Assembly: GCA_945865925.1 (NCBI GenBank)
Contig: CAMBFG010000005.1
Coordinates: 164,204-228,203 of the forward strand
DNA from: Dehalococcoides mccartyi
GTDB lineage: Bacteria > Chloroflexota > Dehalococcoidia > UBA2979
Direction of reading: 5' to 3'
Length of the DNA: 64,000 nt
Below are positions 48,082 through 57,531 of this stretch, piece after piece. The notes beneath the pieces are model-generated. The model was not told the DNA's origin, searched no databases, and saw only the letters and a list, made by a program, of their open reading frames with translations. The first letter of the stretch is position 1, and every line of letters starts with the position of its first letter. The translations under genes and the position numbers were made by a program.

Positions 48082-48843
48082 CTAGAGGACCTGGGCGAGG
48101 AAGCGCCGGGTGCGCTCCTCACGAGGGCTCCCGAGCACTTGTGCCGGCGGGCCCTGCTCCACGATCTGGCCCTCGTCGAAGAAGAGGACCCGGTCCGCCA
48201 CCTCGCGGGCGAAGCCCATTTCGTGGGTGGCGATCACGAGGGTCATGCCCTCGCCCGCCAGTTCACGGACGACGGCCAGCACCTCCCGGGTCATCTCCGG
48301 GTCCAGGGCGGAGGTGGGCTCGTCGAAGAGCATCGCCTTCGGCGACATCGCGAGGGCGCGGGCGATCGCGACCCGCTGCTGCTGCCCGCCAGAGAGTTCC
48401 GAGGGGAAGGAGTTGATCTTGTCGCCCAGCCCAACCCGTTCGAGCAGCGACACGGCGAGGGCGTCCGCCTCGGCGGCCGGCATCTTCCGCACCTGGCGGG
48501 GTGCGAGCGTGACGTTGTCGCGCGCAGAGAGGTGCGGGAACAGGTTGTACTGCTGGAACACCATCCCGATCTCGGCGCGCACGCGATGGATTTTCGGGGT
48601 GTGTGCGTCCAGTCGGACGCCGTCGATCCAGATCTCACCGGAGGTGTGTGGTTCCAGGCGGTTCAGCGCACGGAGGAAGGTGGACTTCGCAGAGCCCGAA
48701 GGCCCCACGACCACCACGACTTCGCCCGCCTCGATGCTGACCGTGATGCCTCGGAGCGCGTGGTACGTGCCGTACCACTTGTGGACGTCCGTACACGTGA
48801 TCATCGGGTGTGCGGCCTCGGCGGTTGGTGTGGCGTCCGTCAT
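48082..48843 (-). CDS. Polar amino acid ABC ATPase with altered Walker A
   Basis: ATPase of a glutamine/polar-amino-acid ABC importer, 253 residues. It has the family N terminus [19 protein letters not shown], signature LSGGQQQRV, and Walker [12 protein letters not shown]. The P-loop reads GPSGSAKST: the Gly that normally precedes the catalytic Lys (GPSGSGKS) is Ala, which is rare and could impair ATP binding. Its ATG overlaps the permease stop by four bases (ATGA). No substrate-binding protein gene is near, so the locus may be degenerate. Confidence 0.85.
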   Translation of the reverse strand: MTDATPTAEAAHPMITCTDVHKWYGTYHALRGITVSIEAGEVVVVVGPSGSAKSTFLRALNRLEPHTSGEIWIDGVRLDAHTPKIHRVRAEIGMVFQQYNLFPHLSARDNVTLAPRQVRKMPAAEADALAVSLLERVGLGDKINSFPSELSGGQQQRVAIARALAMSPKAMLFDEPTSALDPEMTREVLAVVRELAGEGMTLVIATHEMGFAREVADRVLFFDEGQIVEQGPPAQVLGSPREERTRRFLAQVL

Positions 48844-49790
48844 CAGCGTTCTCCGATTCCAGAGCCACCCGAGAGGCGGCGTTCGAGGCGGCGCGAGAGC
48901 CGCGACAGTGTGAAGGCGACGATCCAGAAGAGCAGCCCGACGAAGAGCAGCACTTCCTTCTGCCGTCCGAAGAATGCGGGCTGCTCGGTGGTCGCACGGG
49001 CCGCCGCCAGCATTTCCGTCAGGCCCAGCACCGAGATGAGGGTGGACGACATCAGGAGGTCGATCAGTTCGCCGGCGAGCGAGGGCAGGGCGCGCCGGAA
49101 CGCCTGCGGCAGCAGCACCAGGCGCAACGACTGCGTCCCGCTCATGCCGAGGGCTTTGCAGGCCTCTGCCTGACCTCGTGGGAGGCCGTTCAGGCCGCCG
49201 GTGATGGCCACAGCCACGTAGACGGCGGTGAAGAGGATGTATGCCGTCAGCAGGCGCGGGAGCAGGCCGACGGTGTTCAGGCCGAGGAGTGACGGCAGGA
49301 ATCGCTGCACGGCCAGCCACGACAGGATGAGCACCACAATCAGTGGCAGCCCGCGGGTGACCTCGATGTAACCGGTGGCGGCCCAGCGGAGCACGCGGTA
49401 CGGGCCGCGTCGCGCGAGGGCGAGCGCGAGGCCGACGGGGAGCGCACCCATCGCCGCGACAGCGGTGACGAGGAGGTTGAGGTAGAAGCCGCCCCACTGC
49501 GCCGTCGGCACACCGCCGAAGGCAAAGAGGAGCAGCACGGCGAGCGGCCAGAGCGCGACCCATCCCACGATGACCACGCGCTGCAGCAGCCACATCGATC
49601 GCTGCTTGAGGAGCAGCGCGGCCCCGAGTCCGCCCCACCCGAGCACGATGCCGCCGCTGGCCCACATGAGGGCTTCCTCGGTGGTGGTCGCCGCCAGGCA
49701 GAGGGCGGCGACCACGGAGGCGAACACCACACCTCGACGGCTGGGACGGGAGGTCGTACCCCAGGATGCGCCACTGAGGGCTGCCAGCAT
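48843..49790 (-). CDS. AapM-like ABC permease, N-terminally truncated
   Basis: Membrane subunit of a polar amino-acid ABC importer of the AapM type. It retains [20 protein letters not shown] [23 protein letters not shown], and the EAA-loop region [34 protein letters not shown]. AapM proteins normally have a further ~100 N-terminal residues including the first helix; here the matching stretch begins abruptly near [14 protein letters not shown], next to the AAA fragment. The start is therefore uncertain. Its partner permease (AapQ) and substrate-binding protein (AapJ) are missing. Confidence 0.7.
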   Translation of the reverse strand: MLAALSGASWGTTSRPSRRGVVFASVVAALCLAATTTEEALMWASGGIVLGWGGLGAALLLKQRSMWLLQRVVIVGWVALWPLAVLLLFAFGGVPTAQWGGFYLNLLVTAVAAMGALPVGLALALARRGPYRVLRWAATGYIEVTRGLPLIVVLILSWLAVQRFLPSLLGLNTVGLLPRLLTAYILFTAVYVAVAITGGLNGLPRGQAEACKALGMSGTQSLRLVLLPQAFRRALPSLAGELIDLLMSSTLISVLGLTEMLAAARATTEQPAFFGRQKEVLLFVGLLFWIVAFTLSRLSRRLERRLSGGSGIGER

Positions 49791-49799
49791 CAGGACGGG

Positions 49800-50373
49800 G
49801 ATCCAGATCCGCCCAGGAGACGCGGTCGTGGAGCGCGACCGGACGCCCGGCCCATGCGCCCTCGGTGTCTACGCTCACGAGGCCGGCTGAGACGAGGCGA
49901 GCACCCGGTGCCAGCGCGCGCACGCCGAGGTGCGGCGGGGGGAAGACCGTGTCCAGCGTGCCCAGCCACGGTCGCGTCGCGCTCGCGTGATCCTGCGCGT
50001 AGGCGAGCAGCCGCTGCCGAGCCGGTTCGCTCTCGGTGGCGGCGAGGAAGGCGAGCACCTCCGCCTCGTCGGGTGTCAGGCGCGCGTTGCGGGCGATAGT
50101 GACGAACGGAGTCGCGACAGCCTGAAGGGAGCCGTGGAACTCGAGGCGGAGTTCCTCAAGGCGGGGGGCGACGCGCTCCTCGGCCTCCGCGGTCTCGTCG
50201 TCCTCAGGGAGATCGAGGCCGGGGAGGGTGGTGAGGAGACGGTCGACCTCGGCGTCCTCGATGACGAGTCCGGCGAAGTCGCGCGGGACGACGCCTCCGA
50301 GGCGGCGTAGCAAGGCCTGGACCTGCAAGAGGCCGGCGCCAAACCGCTCCCAGGGCTCCAGCGTGCGCTGCAT
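49800..50373 (-). pseudogene. Truncated AAA ATPase N-terminal region
   Basis: About 190 residues beginning [11 protein letters not shown], then [15 protein letters not shown] and [41 protein letters not shown]. These match the N-terminal winged-helix region of large AAA ATPases (FRGLYISDEEVD...LSPFERDVLLL type) seen with contractile injection and phage-tail-like loci. The AAA core never follows; the sequence switches frame at about 49800 and runs into the permease. This is a deletion junction or an assembly chimera. A long open frame continuing into the ATPase gene is incidental. Confidence 0.6.
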
Positions 50374-50525
50374 CCCATACCCCACGTCCGCCGCGCCATG
50401 GTACCGGGCAGGTTGGCGAGTGCGTATTCGCCAAACGCAACCCAAACGATTCGACCGTACTATCTGTACGTTCCGGGGGCTGGTACCACGTGTCCCGTAC
50501 GGGCACGCGGCATGAGGTGGACGCC

Positions 50526-52547
50526 ATGGCTCGTTTAGGCGAGGTCAATCGCATCGTCGGTGGCGCGGGTCGCCGCGCCGTCAGATTCGCCGTACTCGGC
50601 GTCGTCACAGCTGCCGTCGCCGGGGGCACCGGCTGGTACATCACGCGAGGGACCGACGAACCGGCGGCGACGGTCGAGACAGCGCAGGCGACCCGCGGCA
50701 CGCTTGCCACGACCGTGACGCTCCCGGGCACCGCCTCCTCGACTTCTTCGGTCGCCCTCACGTTCCCGGTCGCCGGGAAGATCGCGGAAGTCAACGTGGT
50801 CATTGGGCAGGCGGTGAAGGCCGGCGACCAGCTGGCGCGCGTGGACGACACCGACGCACGACAAGCCCTCCAGACCGCGCAGAACAACCTTGACCTATCT
50901 CGGCTGAAGTTGTCCCAGCTGCAGGCCCCACCCAAGCCCGAGGACGCCCAGGCGACACGGCAGACAGTCATCTCGGCCGAGGCCAGCGTCCAGAATGCAC
51001 AGATCGCGCTGGAACGGTTGAAGCGCCCGTCGACGGCGGCGGACATCTCCGCGGCCGACGCTGCGATCCTGTCCGCCCAGGCCTCGCTCGAATCGGCTCA
51101 GCGCGCGGTGGACACATCGTTCGGCACCCTCCGCGCTGCTCAGAACACGTATTGCGCGCTCCTTGGCGGGATACTGCCGGCGGTCCCCTGTGCCCCGGGC
51201 GCGTTCCCGCTGGTGCCGGATGTGATCGTCCAGTTGCAGTCGATCCTCGGGCCTCCGTTTGCGCTTCCTTCATCCCATGCAAGCGCGACGAACGGGATCC
51301 TGTCTGCGAACTCGTCATACCTCAATGCCATTCAGAACGTCACCACGTTGAAGACTGCGCTTGAGCAGGCGAAGTCGAAACGCGCCCTGCTCGATGCGGG
51401 GCCCGACAATCTCGATGTCTATGCGGCGGGGCTTGCTCTGGCGAATGCTCAGGAGTCCTACAAGTCCGCCCTGGCCCGAGAGGCCGCGCTCCAGCGAGGT
51501 GTCGATCCGCTCGACTTGCAGTCGCAGGTGCTCGCGGTCCGCTCGCAGGAGATCGCGGTGACGACGGCCCAGCAGAAGGTGACGGATGCGATCCTGCGCG
51601 CGCCCTTTGCTGGCACGGTTGGAGCTGTCCCGCTGATCGTCGGTCAGCAAGTTGGCACCTCCACGGCTGCGGTCACGCTGACCGACACCGGGACCATCCA
51701 GGTCAAGATGACGCTCTCAGAGTCTGACTTGCCGCAAGTCCGCGCGGGCCAACTCGGCCTCGCGACATTCGATGCCCTCGCGGGGCAGTCGTTCGTGGTT
51801 CGGGTGATTGGTGTGAGCCCCATGCCCACGGTTACCCAGGGCGTGGTGACCTACGCGGCGCAGGCGATGATCGTTCGCGGCCCCGAACTGATCGAACTCC
51901 AACCCGAACTGCAGAAGTTGGCAGCGGCACTCTCCTCCGGCAACGCGCGCACGGGCGCCGTCCAGATCCCGGGCCTTGGTGGTGGTGGTCCCGGGGCGGG
52001 TGCAGGTGGCGGCTCGAGTGCCACCCCTGGCGCCTCAGCGACGGCGGCTGCCTCGGCTTCGCCAGCGGGCTCCGCAACGGCCGCCGCGACCGCGCCGACG
52101 AAGGGTGGCGGTGGGGCACAGGGTCGGCCGGCAGGTGCAGGTGCAGGTGCAGGTGCTGGTGTAGGTGCTGGTGCTGGTGGCGGCATCACGGGCGCGGGCG
52201 GTCAGCAGCGCCTGCCGTCGGAGGGCATGAGTGGTTCGGTCATCCTCGTCCAGTCGGTCAGCGAGAACGTGCTGCTGGTGCCGTCGGGTGCGGTCCGACG
52301 TGAGGGCCGACAGTCGGTCGTGCTGGTGCCGGATGGTGCGGGCGGCACGCAGTCGAAGCCGGTGGTAGTCGGCGGCACCGACGGATCGCGCACGGTGATC
52401 ACGAGTGGCCTCGATGACGGTGCGGTGGTCGTGACCAGCGCCATCCGTGCGACAGGTACCGCGACCGGGACGGCCCGGCCGGGGCAGAACCAGGCGGCGC
52501 CCGCAGGTCCGGCCGGTCCGGGCGGCGGCGGAGCAGCGATCAGGTGA
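50526..52547 (+). CDS. MacA-like periplasmic adaptor (MFP) with Gly/Ala repeat
   Basis: Membrane-fusion protein, 673 residues, that links a MacB-type ABC transporter to the outside. N-terminal helix ([16 protein letters not shown]), a lipoyl/barrel segment with [28 protein letters not shown], a long coiled coil with [18 protein letters not shown] heptads, and a C-terminal strand region with [17 protein letters not shown]. Between them lies a Gly/Ala repeat encoded by (GCAGGT)n at 52131-52190. GAGGTG precedes the ATG. Its stop overlaps the next gene's start. Confidence 0.82.
   Translation: MARLGEVNRIVGGAGRRAVRFAVLGVVTAAVAGGTGWYITRGTDEPAATVETAQATRGTLATTVTLPGTASSTSSVALTFPVAGKIAEVNVVIGQAVKAGDQLARVDDTDARQALQTAQNNLDLSRLKLSQLQAPPKPEDAQATRQTVISAEASVQNAQIALERLKRPSTAADISAADAAILSAQASLESAQRAVDTSFGTLRAAQNTYCALLGGILPAVPCAPGAFPLVPDVIVQLQSILGPPFALPSSHASATNGILSANSSYLNAIQNVTTLKTALEQAKSKRALLDAGPDNLDVYAAGLALANAQESYKSALAREAALQRGVDPLDLQSQVLAVRSQEIAVTTAQQKVTDAILRAPFAGTVGAVPLIVGQQVGTSTAAVTLTDTGTIQVKMTLSESDLPQVRAGQLGLATFDALAGQSFVVRVIGVSPMPTVTQGVVTYAAQAMIVRGPELIELQPELQKLAAALSSGNARTGAVQIPGLGGGGPGAGAGGGSSATPGASATAAASASPAGSATAAATAPTKGGGGAQGRPAGAGAGAGAGVGAGAGGGITGAGGQQRLPSEGMSGSVILVQSVSENVLLVPSGAVRREGRQSVVLVPDGAGGTQSKPVVVGGTDGSRTVITSGLDDGAVVVTSAIRATGTATGTARPGQNQAAPAGPAGPGGGGAAIR
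52131..52190 (+). repeat. (GCAGGT/GCTGGT)n hexanucleotide repeat
   Basis: About nine units encode alternating Ala-Gly in the linker of the MacA-like adaptor. It is prone to slippage, which could vary linker length in steps of two residues without shifting frame. Confidence 0.7.
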
Positions 52548-53281
52548 TCCACCTCGAGAACGTCGAGAAGGTGTATCGCACCGAGGCGGGCGAGGTCCGC
52601 GCGCTCGATGGGGTCTCGCTTGACGTGCAGGCCGGCGAGTTCATCGCCATCATGGGTTCCAGCGGCTCTGGCAAGAGCACGATGATGAACATAATCGGCC
52701 TGCTGGACGACCCGACAGCGGGCACCTACACCCTCGACGGTGCAGACGTCTCCAAACTCGACGACGACACGCGCTCCAAGTTGCGCGGGCGGCTCTTCGG
52801 CTTCGTGTTCCAGTCCTACAACCTCGTGCCGCGCATGACCGCCGTCGAGCAGGTGGAACTCCCGCTGCTCTACCAGCGGGGGACGAACCGTCGTGCGATG
52901 GCGCTCGAAGCCCTCGACCGAGTCGGGCTTGCCGATCGGGCGTCTCACCAGCCCAATCAGTTGTCCGGTGGTCAGCAGCAGCGCGTTGCGATCGCCCGGT
53001 CGCTGGTGGTACACCCCAATGTCATCCTCGCAGACGAGCCGACAGGTGCCCTCGACACTCGCACCAGCGAGGAGGTGATGGGAATCTTCGGCAACCTCGC
53101 ACGTGAACAGCGGATCACCGTGGTGGTCGTCACGCACGAATCGAACATCGCTGACTTCACCAACCGCACCGTGCGCATGCGCGACGGGCTGATCATCTCG
53201 GACGAACGGCGGCTGCAGGTCATCCCGTCGAGCGCGTCGTCCCCCGATGCGTCCATCCCAGTGAGCGAGGTCGGATCGTGA
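52544..53281 (+). CDS. MacB-type ABC ATPase
   Basis: Nucleotide-binding subunit of a MacB/LolD-type exporter, 245 residues. Walker A GSSGSGKST, signature LSGGQQQRV, and Walker B ILADEPTGALD are intact. The GTG start overlaps the adaptor stop (GTGA), and its end overlaps the permease start in the same way, giving a fully coupled three-gene unit. The separated ATPase and permease differ from E. coli MacB, where they are fused. Confidence 0.9.
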   Translation: MIHLENVEKVYRTEAGEVRALDGVSLDVQAGEFIAIMGSSGSGKSTMMNIIGLLDDPTAGTYTLDGADVSKLDDDTRSKLRGRLFGFVFQSYNLVPRMTAVEQVELPLLYQRGTNRRAMALEALDRVGLADRASHQPNQLSGGQQQRVAIARSLVVHPNVILADEPTGALDTRTSEEVMGIFGNLAREQRITVVVVTHESNIADFTNRTVRMRDGLIISDERRLQVIPSSASSPDASIPVSEVGS

Positions 53282-54528
53282 GCATCCTCGATTCCATCCG
53301 TACCGCGCTCCGCGCGATCGCGGCGAACCGGCTGCGCAGTGGCCTCACGGCACTCGGCCTGGTGATCGGCGTCGCGTCCGTCATCGTGCTGATCGCCGTC
53401 GGCCAGGGCGCGCAGCAGGGCGTGCAGGAACGCATTCGAGGGCTGGGCTCCGACCTCATCTTCGTGAAGCCAGCCGCGCAGACGGATCGCTCCACGGGGG
53501 CACGTGGAGCGCAAGGTGGCGGCATCACGCTGACGGCCGCCGACGCCGACGCCATCACTGAAGCGAAAATCCCAGGGGTCGTGGGGATCGCGCCACAGTT
53601 GTCGTTCAACGCGCAGGCGATTGCGCAGAGCCAGAACCTGGGGGTGACCATCATCGGCACCACCCCGTCCTATGCGGATGTACGCGACGCGAGGGTGGCC
53701 CAGGGCGCCTTCATCGGCGCGGACGACATCGACCGCCGCTCGCTCACGATCGTGCTGGGTTCGGCCGTCGCAGCGTCGCTGTTTCCGGACGGGGACGCCA
53801 TCGGACAGCAGGTACGCATCGCTCTCGGGCCGCAGGGCTTCAACTTTCGCGTGCTGGGGGTGATGGAGCCACGCGGCGGCACCGGGGAGCAGGACAACTA
53901 CGCTTTTATCCCTGTGTCGTCGCTTTCGGCACGGTTCCAGTTTCTCCGTAACCCGCGAGGCGATATCTCGGTCAACCAGATCAACATCCGTACGGCGCCC
54001 GGGGCGAAGCAAGAACCGATCGAGACGGCGATCACCGATGTCCTCGCCCAGCGCCACCAGGTCGTGACGCCAGACTTCACGGTCCAGAGTCAGAACGACC
54101 TGGTCGGCGCGGCCGCCGAGGTGAGCCGGACGCTCTCGATCTTGCTCGGCAGCATCGCTGGCATCTCCCTGATTGTGGGCGGGATCGGGACGATGAACAT
54201 CATGCTGGTGTCCGTGACGGAACGGACACGCGAGATCGGCATCCGCCGCGCCGTGGGCGCACGCGGGACTGACGTGATGCGTCAGTTCGTGACGGAGGCC
54301 ATTGTCCTCAGCCTGGTTGGCGGCCTCATTGGTACTGGCATCGGCGTCGGGGTGGCGATGGGGATCGACGGACGTGATATTTCTGGTACGGCCATGCAGA
54401 CCGCGATCCAGACGTGGAGCATCGTGCTCGCCTTCGGCGTGGCGCTGCTCGTCGGGCTGATCAGCGGCTCATACCCGGCGTTCCGCGCTGCGCGACTCGA
54501 CCCCATCCTCGCTCTTCGTAGCGAGTAG
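53278..54528 (+). CDS. MacB-like FtsX-domain permease
   Basis: Membrane subunit of 416 residues with the MacB/FtsX arrangement: an N-terminal helix near LTALGLVIGVASVIVLI, a large periplasmic domain with GVVGIAPQLSFNAQAIAQS, then three C-terminal helices. Conserved segments IVGGIGTMNIMLVSVTERTREIGIRRAVGARGTDVM and LISGSYPAFRAARLDPILALRSE mark the FtsX domain. It starts at a GTG overlapping the ATPase stop. Together with the adaptor and ATPase it forms a MacAB-type efflux pump for a peptide, antibiotic or lipoprotein. Confidence 0.9.
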   Translation: MSILDSIRTALRAIAANRLRSGLTALGLVIGVASVIVLIAVGQGAQQGVQERIRGLGSDLIFVKPAAQTDRSTGARGAQGGGITLTAADADAITEAKIPGVVGIAPQLSFNAQAIAQSQNLGVTIIGTTPSYADVRDARVAQGAFIGADDIDRRSLTIVLGSAVAASLFPDGDAIGQQVRIALGPQGFNFRVLGVMEPRGGTGEQDNYAFIPVSSLSARFQFLRNPRGDISVNQINIRTAPGAKQEPIETAITDVLAQRHQVVTPDFTVQSQNDLVGAAAEVSRTLSILLGSIAGISLIVGGIGTMNIMLVSVTERTREIGIRRAVGARGTDVMRQFVTEAIVLSLVGGLIGTGIGVGVAMGIDGRDISGTAMQTAIQTWSIVLAFGVALLVGLISGSYPAFRAARLDPILALRSE

Positions 54529-54577
54529 CCCGCACGTGTCCCTCGCCACCCCTACGATGCGCGACATCGGAGGCGGC

Positions 54578-56422
54578 ATGCGAGCAGCACTGCGATCCTG
54601 GCGACCTCGAGGTTTGCGCGAGTTCTGGCGTGCGCATGCGCTGGAGACTGCCGGCCTTGCCGCGGCACTCGGCATCGCCGCCGGTCTCCGGTTCGTCGCG
54701 CTGAGTGAGGCCGGCCTCGGCAACCTCTTCTACGCATCGACGGTGCGCTCGATGGGCCGGTCGTGGCACCACTTCTGGTACGCGGCGTACGACCCGGCCG
54801 CCACGCTCACGGTGGACAAGCCGCCGCTCGCGCTGTGGTTCCAGGTGCTGGCGGTGCGCATCGGTGGCTTCGAGGGCACGTCGCTGATCGGGCCGATGGC
54901 GGTCGCGGGCGTCATCGCCGTCGGCCTGACCTGGGGGGCAACGAGGCGCACGGCAGGGCCGCTCGCAGCGCTCGTGGCGGCACTGGCGCTGGCGGTGTTT
55001 CCCGAGTCGGTCGCGACGTCGCGTGACTCCACGATGGACGCGATGCTCGCGGCGTTCCTTGCCGGTGCGGCGTGGTTATTGATCGTCGCGGTCGAGACGC
55101 CGAGGCCGCGCCTCCTGCTGGTGTGGGCGCTGGTGATGGGCTTGCTGTTTAACGTGAAGTTCTTCGAGGGCTTTCTCGTCATGCCGGCGGTCGTGCTCTA
55201 CATCGGCCTGCGCTGGCGGCGCGATGTCATCACGCGCTGGCGGCCGATCGCTGGTGCGGGCGCGGTACTGGTGCTGGTGAGCGTCGCGTGGGTCGCCTCC
55301 GTCGAACTGACCCCCGCGGAGCACCGACCGAGGATCATGAACGACAGCTCGAACAGCGCGGTCGGCCTCGTGTTGCGCTACAACGGCCTCGAGCGAGTCC
55401 TGCCCGGTGAGGTCACGATCTTCGCGCCGATTCCGGGCGGGTCGGCGGACACGAACGCGCAGATCCGCGCGTCGGCGCTTGCGTTTGGTGTGGGCGATGC
55501 CGGCCCCGAGCGCCTCGTCACTGGATCCAACGGGCCGCTGCTCGGTGCGACCGTGCTCCTCGCGCTCGCGGGCATCGCGCTGGCCGCGCGGGAGCCGAGG
55601 CGGTTCCTGGCGAGTCCGGCGCTGTTCTGGGCTGCCTGGGCGATCACCGGCATCGTGCTGTTCACCGTCTCCAACCGTGCCGCCGCGCAATACACGGAGT
55701 CGTACGCGCCTGCCCTCGCCGCCCTCGTCGGCCTCGCCGCAGCCGAGGTGGTACGGATGCGAGGTTGGCGCGGCGCCGCCGTGACCGTGGCGGTCGTGCT
55801 CGGTGTTGCGGTGTATGCGAGGTGGGCGGTCCGAGGCCACCCGCCGCTGATCCACTCGACCACGATCGCCGTGGTGTTGGTCGTGCTCGCATCGGCGCTC
55901 GTGCTGCTGGCATGGTCGCGGCGGCACGCTTCGCTGTATCGGGGGCTGGCGTTCGTTGCCGTGCTGGCGCTGCCGGCGGCGGCCTCGATATGGATCGCGA
56001 CCGAGACGCCACACGGTGGGCAGATCACACGCCCGAACCCGCTCGTCTACGCCGCGAAGCGACCGCCGGCCGCGGGTGCGCGCGTTGTCCCGGTCGACCT
56101 CGTGCTCGCCGCGTTCCCGGACCAGGGGACGAAGTACCGCTTCGGCATCGACGGCGTGAACAACGCAGGCGAGGCGGTGGCCTACGGCGACATCTCCGTG
56201 TTCCCCGTCTGGAACGAATACGAGCGCGCGGGCATGCTGCCGTCCGAGGAACTCGATGAGTTGCTTGCAAGCGGCGAGGTGCCTGGCCTGATCCTCGGTC
56301 TAGGGCGGCTGCGAGGCGGGTTGATCGGGCGCGACGTCATGGACGTGGTGATGAAGCGATGCCGCCTCGATCCGCGGGCGCGTGTCGGTCAGGAGTGGTC
56401 GGTCTGGCGCTGCGTGCCCTAG
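54578..56422 (+). CDS. GT39/ArnT-like membrane glycosyltransferase
   Basis: Integral membrane enzyme of the protein-mannosyl/ArnT type (GT-C fold), 614 residues with about 11-13 helices. It uses a polyprenyl-phosphate sugar donor. The N-terminal loop has AALSEAGLGNLFYASTVRS-like text and the GT-C acidic region in YDPAATLTVDKPPLALWFQ, with the conserved Asp-Lys-Pro-Pro. A large C-terminal soluble segment follows. The ATG at MRAALRSW has GGAGG four bases upstream; earlier GTG and ATG starts are in frame. Acceptor unknown. Confidence 0.75.
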   Translation: MRAALRSWRPRGLREFWRAHALETAGLAAALGIAAGLRFVALSEAGLGNLFYASTVRSMGRSWHHFWYAAYDPAATLTVDKPPLALWFQVLAVRIGGFEGTSLIGPMAVAGVIAVGLTWGATRRTAGPLAALVAALALAVFPESVATSRDSTMDAMLAAFLAGAAWLLIVAVETPRPRLLLVWALVMGLLFNVKFFEGFLVMPAVVLYIGLRWRRDVITRWRPIAGAGAVLVLVSVAWVASVELTPAEHRPRIMNDSSNSAVGLVLRYNGLERVLPGEVTIFAPIPGGSADTNAQIRASALAFGVGDAGPERLVTGSNGPLLGATVLLALAGIALAAREPRRFLASPALFWAAWAITGIVLFTVSNRAAAQYTESYAPALAALVGLAAAEVVRMRGWRGAAVTVAVVLGVAVYARWAVRGHPPLIHSTTIAVVLVVLASALVLLAWSRRHASLYRGLAFVAVLALPAAASIWIATETPHGGQITRPNPLVYAAKRPPAAGARVVPVDLVLAAFPDQGTKYRFGIDGVNNAGEAVAYGDISVFPVWNEYERAGMLPSEELDELLASGEVPGLILGLGRLRGGLIGRDVMDVVMKRCRLDPRARVGQEWSVWRCVP

Positions 56423-56432
56423 CGCTTGCGCG

Positions 56433-57305
56433 CTACCTCGACTTCAGGAAGTCGAGGATCCCCCAGGCGAGGCCTTGTGCGATGGTGTCCCGCGCTCGAT
56501 CGTCCTTGAGCAGGGCGACGTCATCCGTATTAGAGATGAAGAGTAGTTCCACTAGGACTCCAGGCATCAGGCTCGGAACCTTCGCCTGCGCACTACCGCC
56601 GAGGGTGGTCTGGCCGCCCGGCGAGAGCACGAAGAGGCCGACGCAGCGTCCCGCCGCGCCTCGCCAGCACGAGGAGTCGATGATGCCGCGGTCGCGGATG
56701 CCGTATCCAGCGCGGTTCGTGGTGTCGATCAAGCGATCCTGCACCGTTCGGGCGAGGCGCTTGTTCTCATCCGCGAACTCGCGACGGCTCTCCCAGTAGA
56801 CCTCGATGCCTCGCGCGCTCGAATCTGGCGAGCCGTTCGAGTGGATCGAGACGAACACGTCCGAGTTCGCCGCATTTGCCAGTCTGACCCGTTCAGCGAG
56901 CGAAGCCCGCGAACCATCGCGTCCAGTGCCGCCGCCACCGGGTGGGTAGTTCGTGTCGCGTCGGGTGACGACGACCTCGACGCCTGATTGCTGGAGGTAG
57001 CGCTCCACCCGGAGCGCGAAGTCAACGTTCGAGTCCTTCTCCACGACGCCGTAGGCGGCCGCACCAGACTCGTCGCCACCGTGCCCGGGGTCGAGGGTGA
57101 CGATGTACTTGCCATCGAGTGCTGCGGTAGCGGACATCGGCGTCGCGAGCGGCTTCGCGTCGACCGTTCCCGGTGCGGCGTTGACTTCGACAGCGGGCGT
57201 CGAGGTCGATGTCGTCGCCGCCGCGGGCGCACGGACATCAGCGCCGCACGCCGCGAGCGAGAGTGCGAGCGCACTGGTGATCGCTGCAATCAGTCGAACC
57301 CGCAT
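56433..57305 (-). CDS. N-acetylmuramoyl-L-alanine amidase (Amidase_3) lipoprotein
   Basis: Peptidoglycan amidase of 290 residues that cleaves the bond between muramic acid and L-Ala. The signal peptide ends in a lipobox LAAC with Cys20, so it is membrane-anchored. Zinc residues: His75 and Glu79 in DPGHGGDES, a second His in VSIHSNGS, and the catalytic Glu in LVELLFISN. GGAG precedes the ATG by six bases. It is convergent with the glycosyltransferase, ten bases apart. Confidence 0.88.
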   Translation of the reverse strand: MRVRLIAAITSALALSLAACGADVRAPAAATTSTSTPAVEVNAAPGTVDAKPLATPMSATAALDGKYIVTLDPGHGGDESGAAAYGVVEKDSNVDFALRVERYLQQSGVEVVVTRRDTNYPPGGGGTGRDGSRASLAERVRLANAANSDVFVSIHSNGSPDSSARGIEVYWESRREFADENKRLARTVQDRLIDTTNRAGYGIRDRGIIDSSCWRGAAGRCVGLFVLSPGGQTTLGGSAQAKVPSLMPGVLVELLFISNTDDVALLKDDRARDTIAQGLAWGILDFLKSR

Positions 57306-57481
57306 CGATGGCTCCGGTCACCTCGGTGGGAGGTGGGTCGATGGTACTGGAATCGAGGGTCAAGGGATGCGGGTGGATACCTCGGTGGGTGGTAGCAGTC
57401 GAGCGTCTCCAAGCGTGCGATGCGGCTCGTGGAGCTCAAAGAATCGTCGAGCCCGCCTCACGCCGGCCCAGCGCGCCGCAC

Positions 57482-57487
57482 TACACT
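57482..57487 (+). promoter_or_regulatory. -10-like TACACT upstream of CoA transferase
   Basis: TACACT lies about 45 bases before the CoA transferase ATG, leaving a leader long enough for its GAGGAGGG ribosome site. No convincing -35 is seen. The 226-base gap also contains two copies of ACCTCGGTGGG near 57320 and 57377. Confidence 0.3.
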
Positions 57488-57531
57488 GCGCGAGCCTCGA
57501 CCAGTGGTCGGGCGGTGTCGAGGAGGGTGCT

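Noticed and set aside
48082..50445. A single 787-codon frame covering the AAA fragment and the ABC ATPase
   Set aside because: The central ~300 codons read as noncoding Arg/Pro/Gly and overlap the real permease in another frame; the continuity is due to high GC.
52131..52190. Hexanucleotide repeats that might be a CRISPR array
   Set aside because: Contiguous coding microsatellite with no spacers; it encodes an Ala-Gly linker.
57306..57531. Possible small gene in the amidase-CoA transferase gap
   Set aside because: No frame combines a start, ribosome site and host-like codon pattern; only short repeats and a -10-like element are seen.
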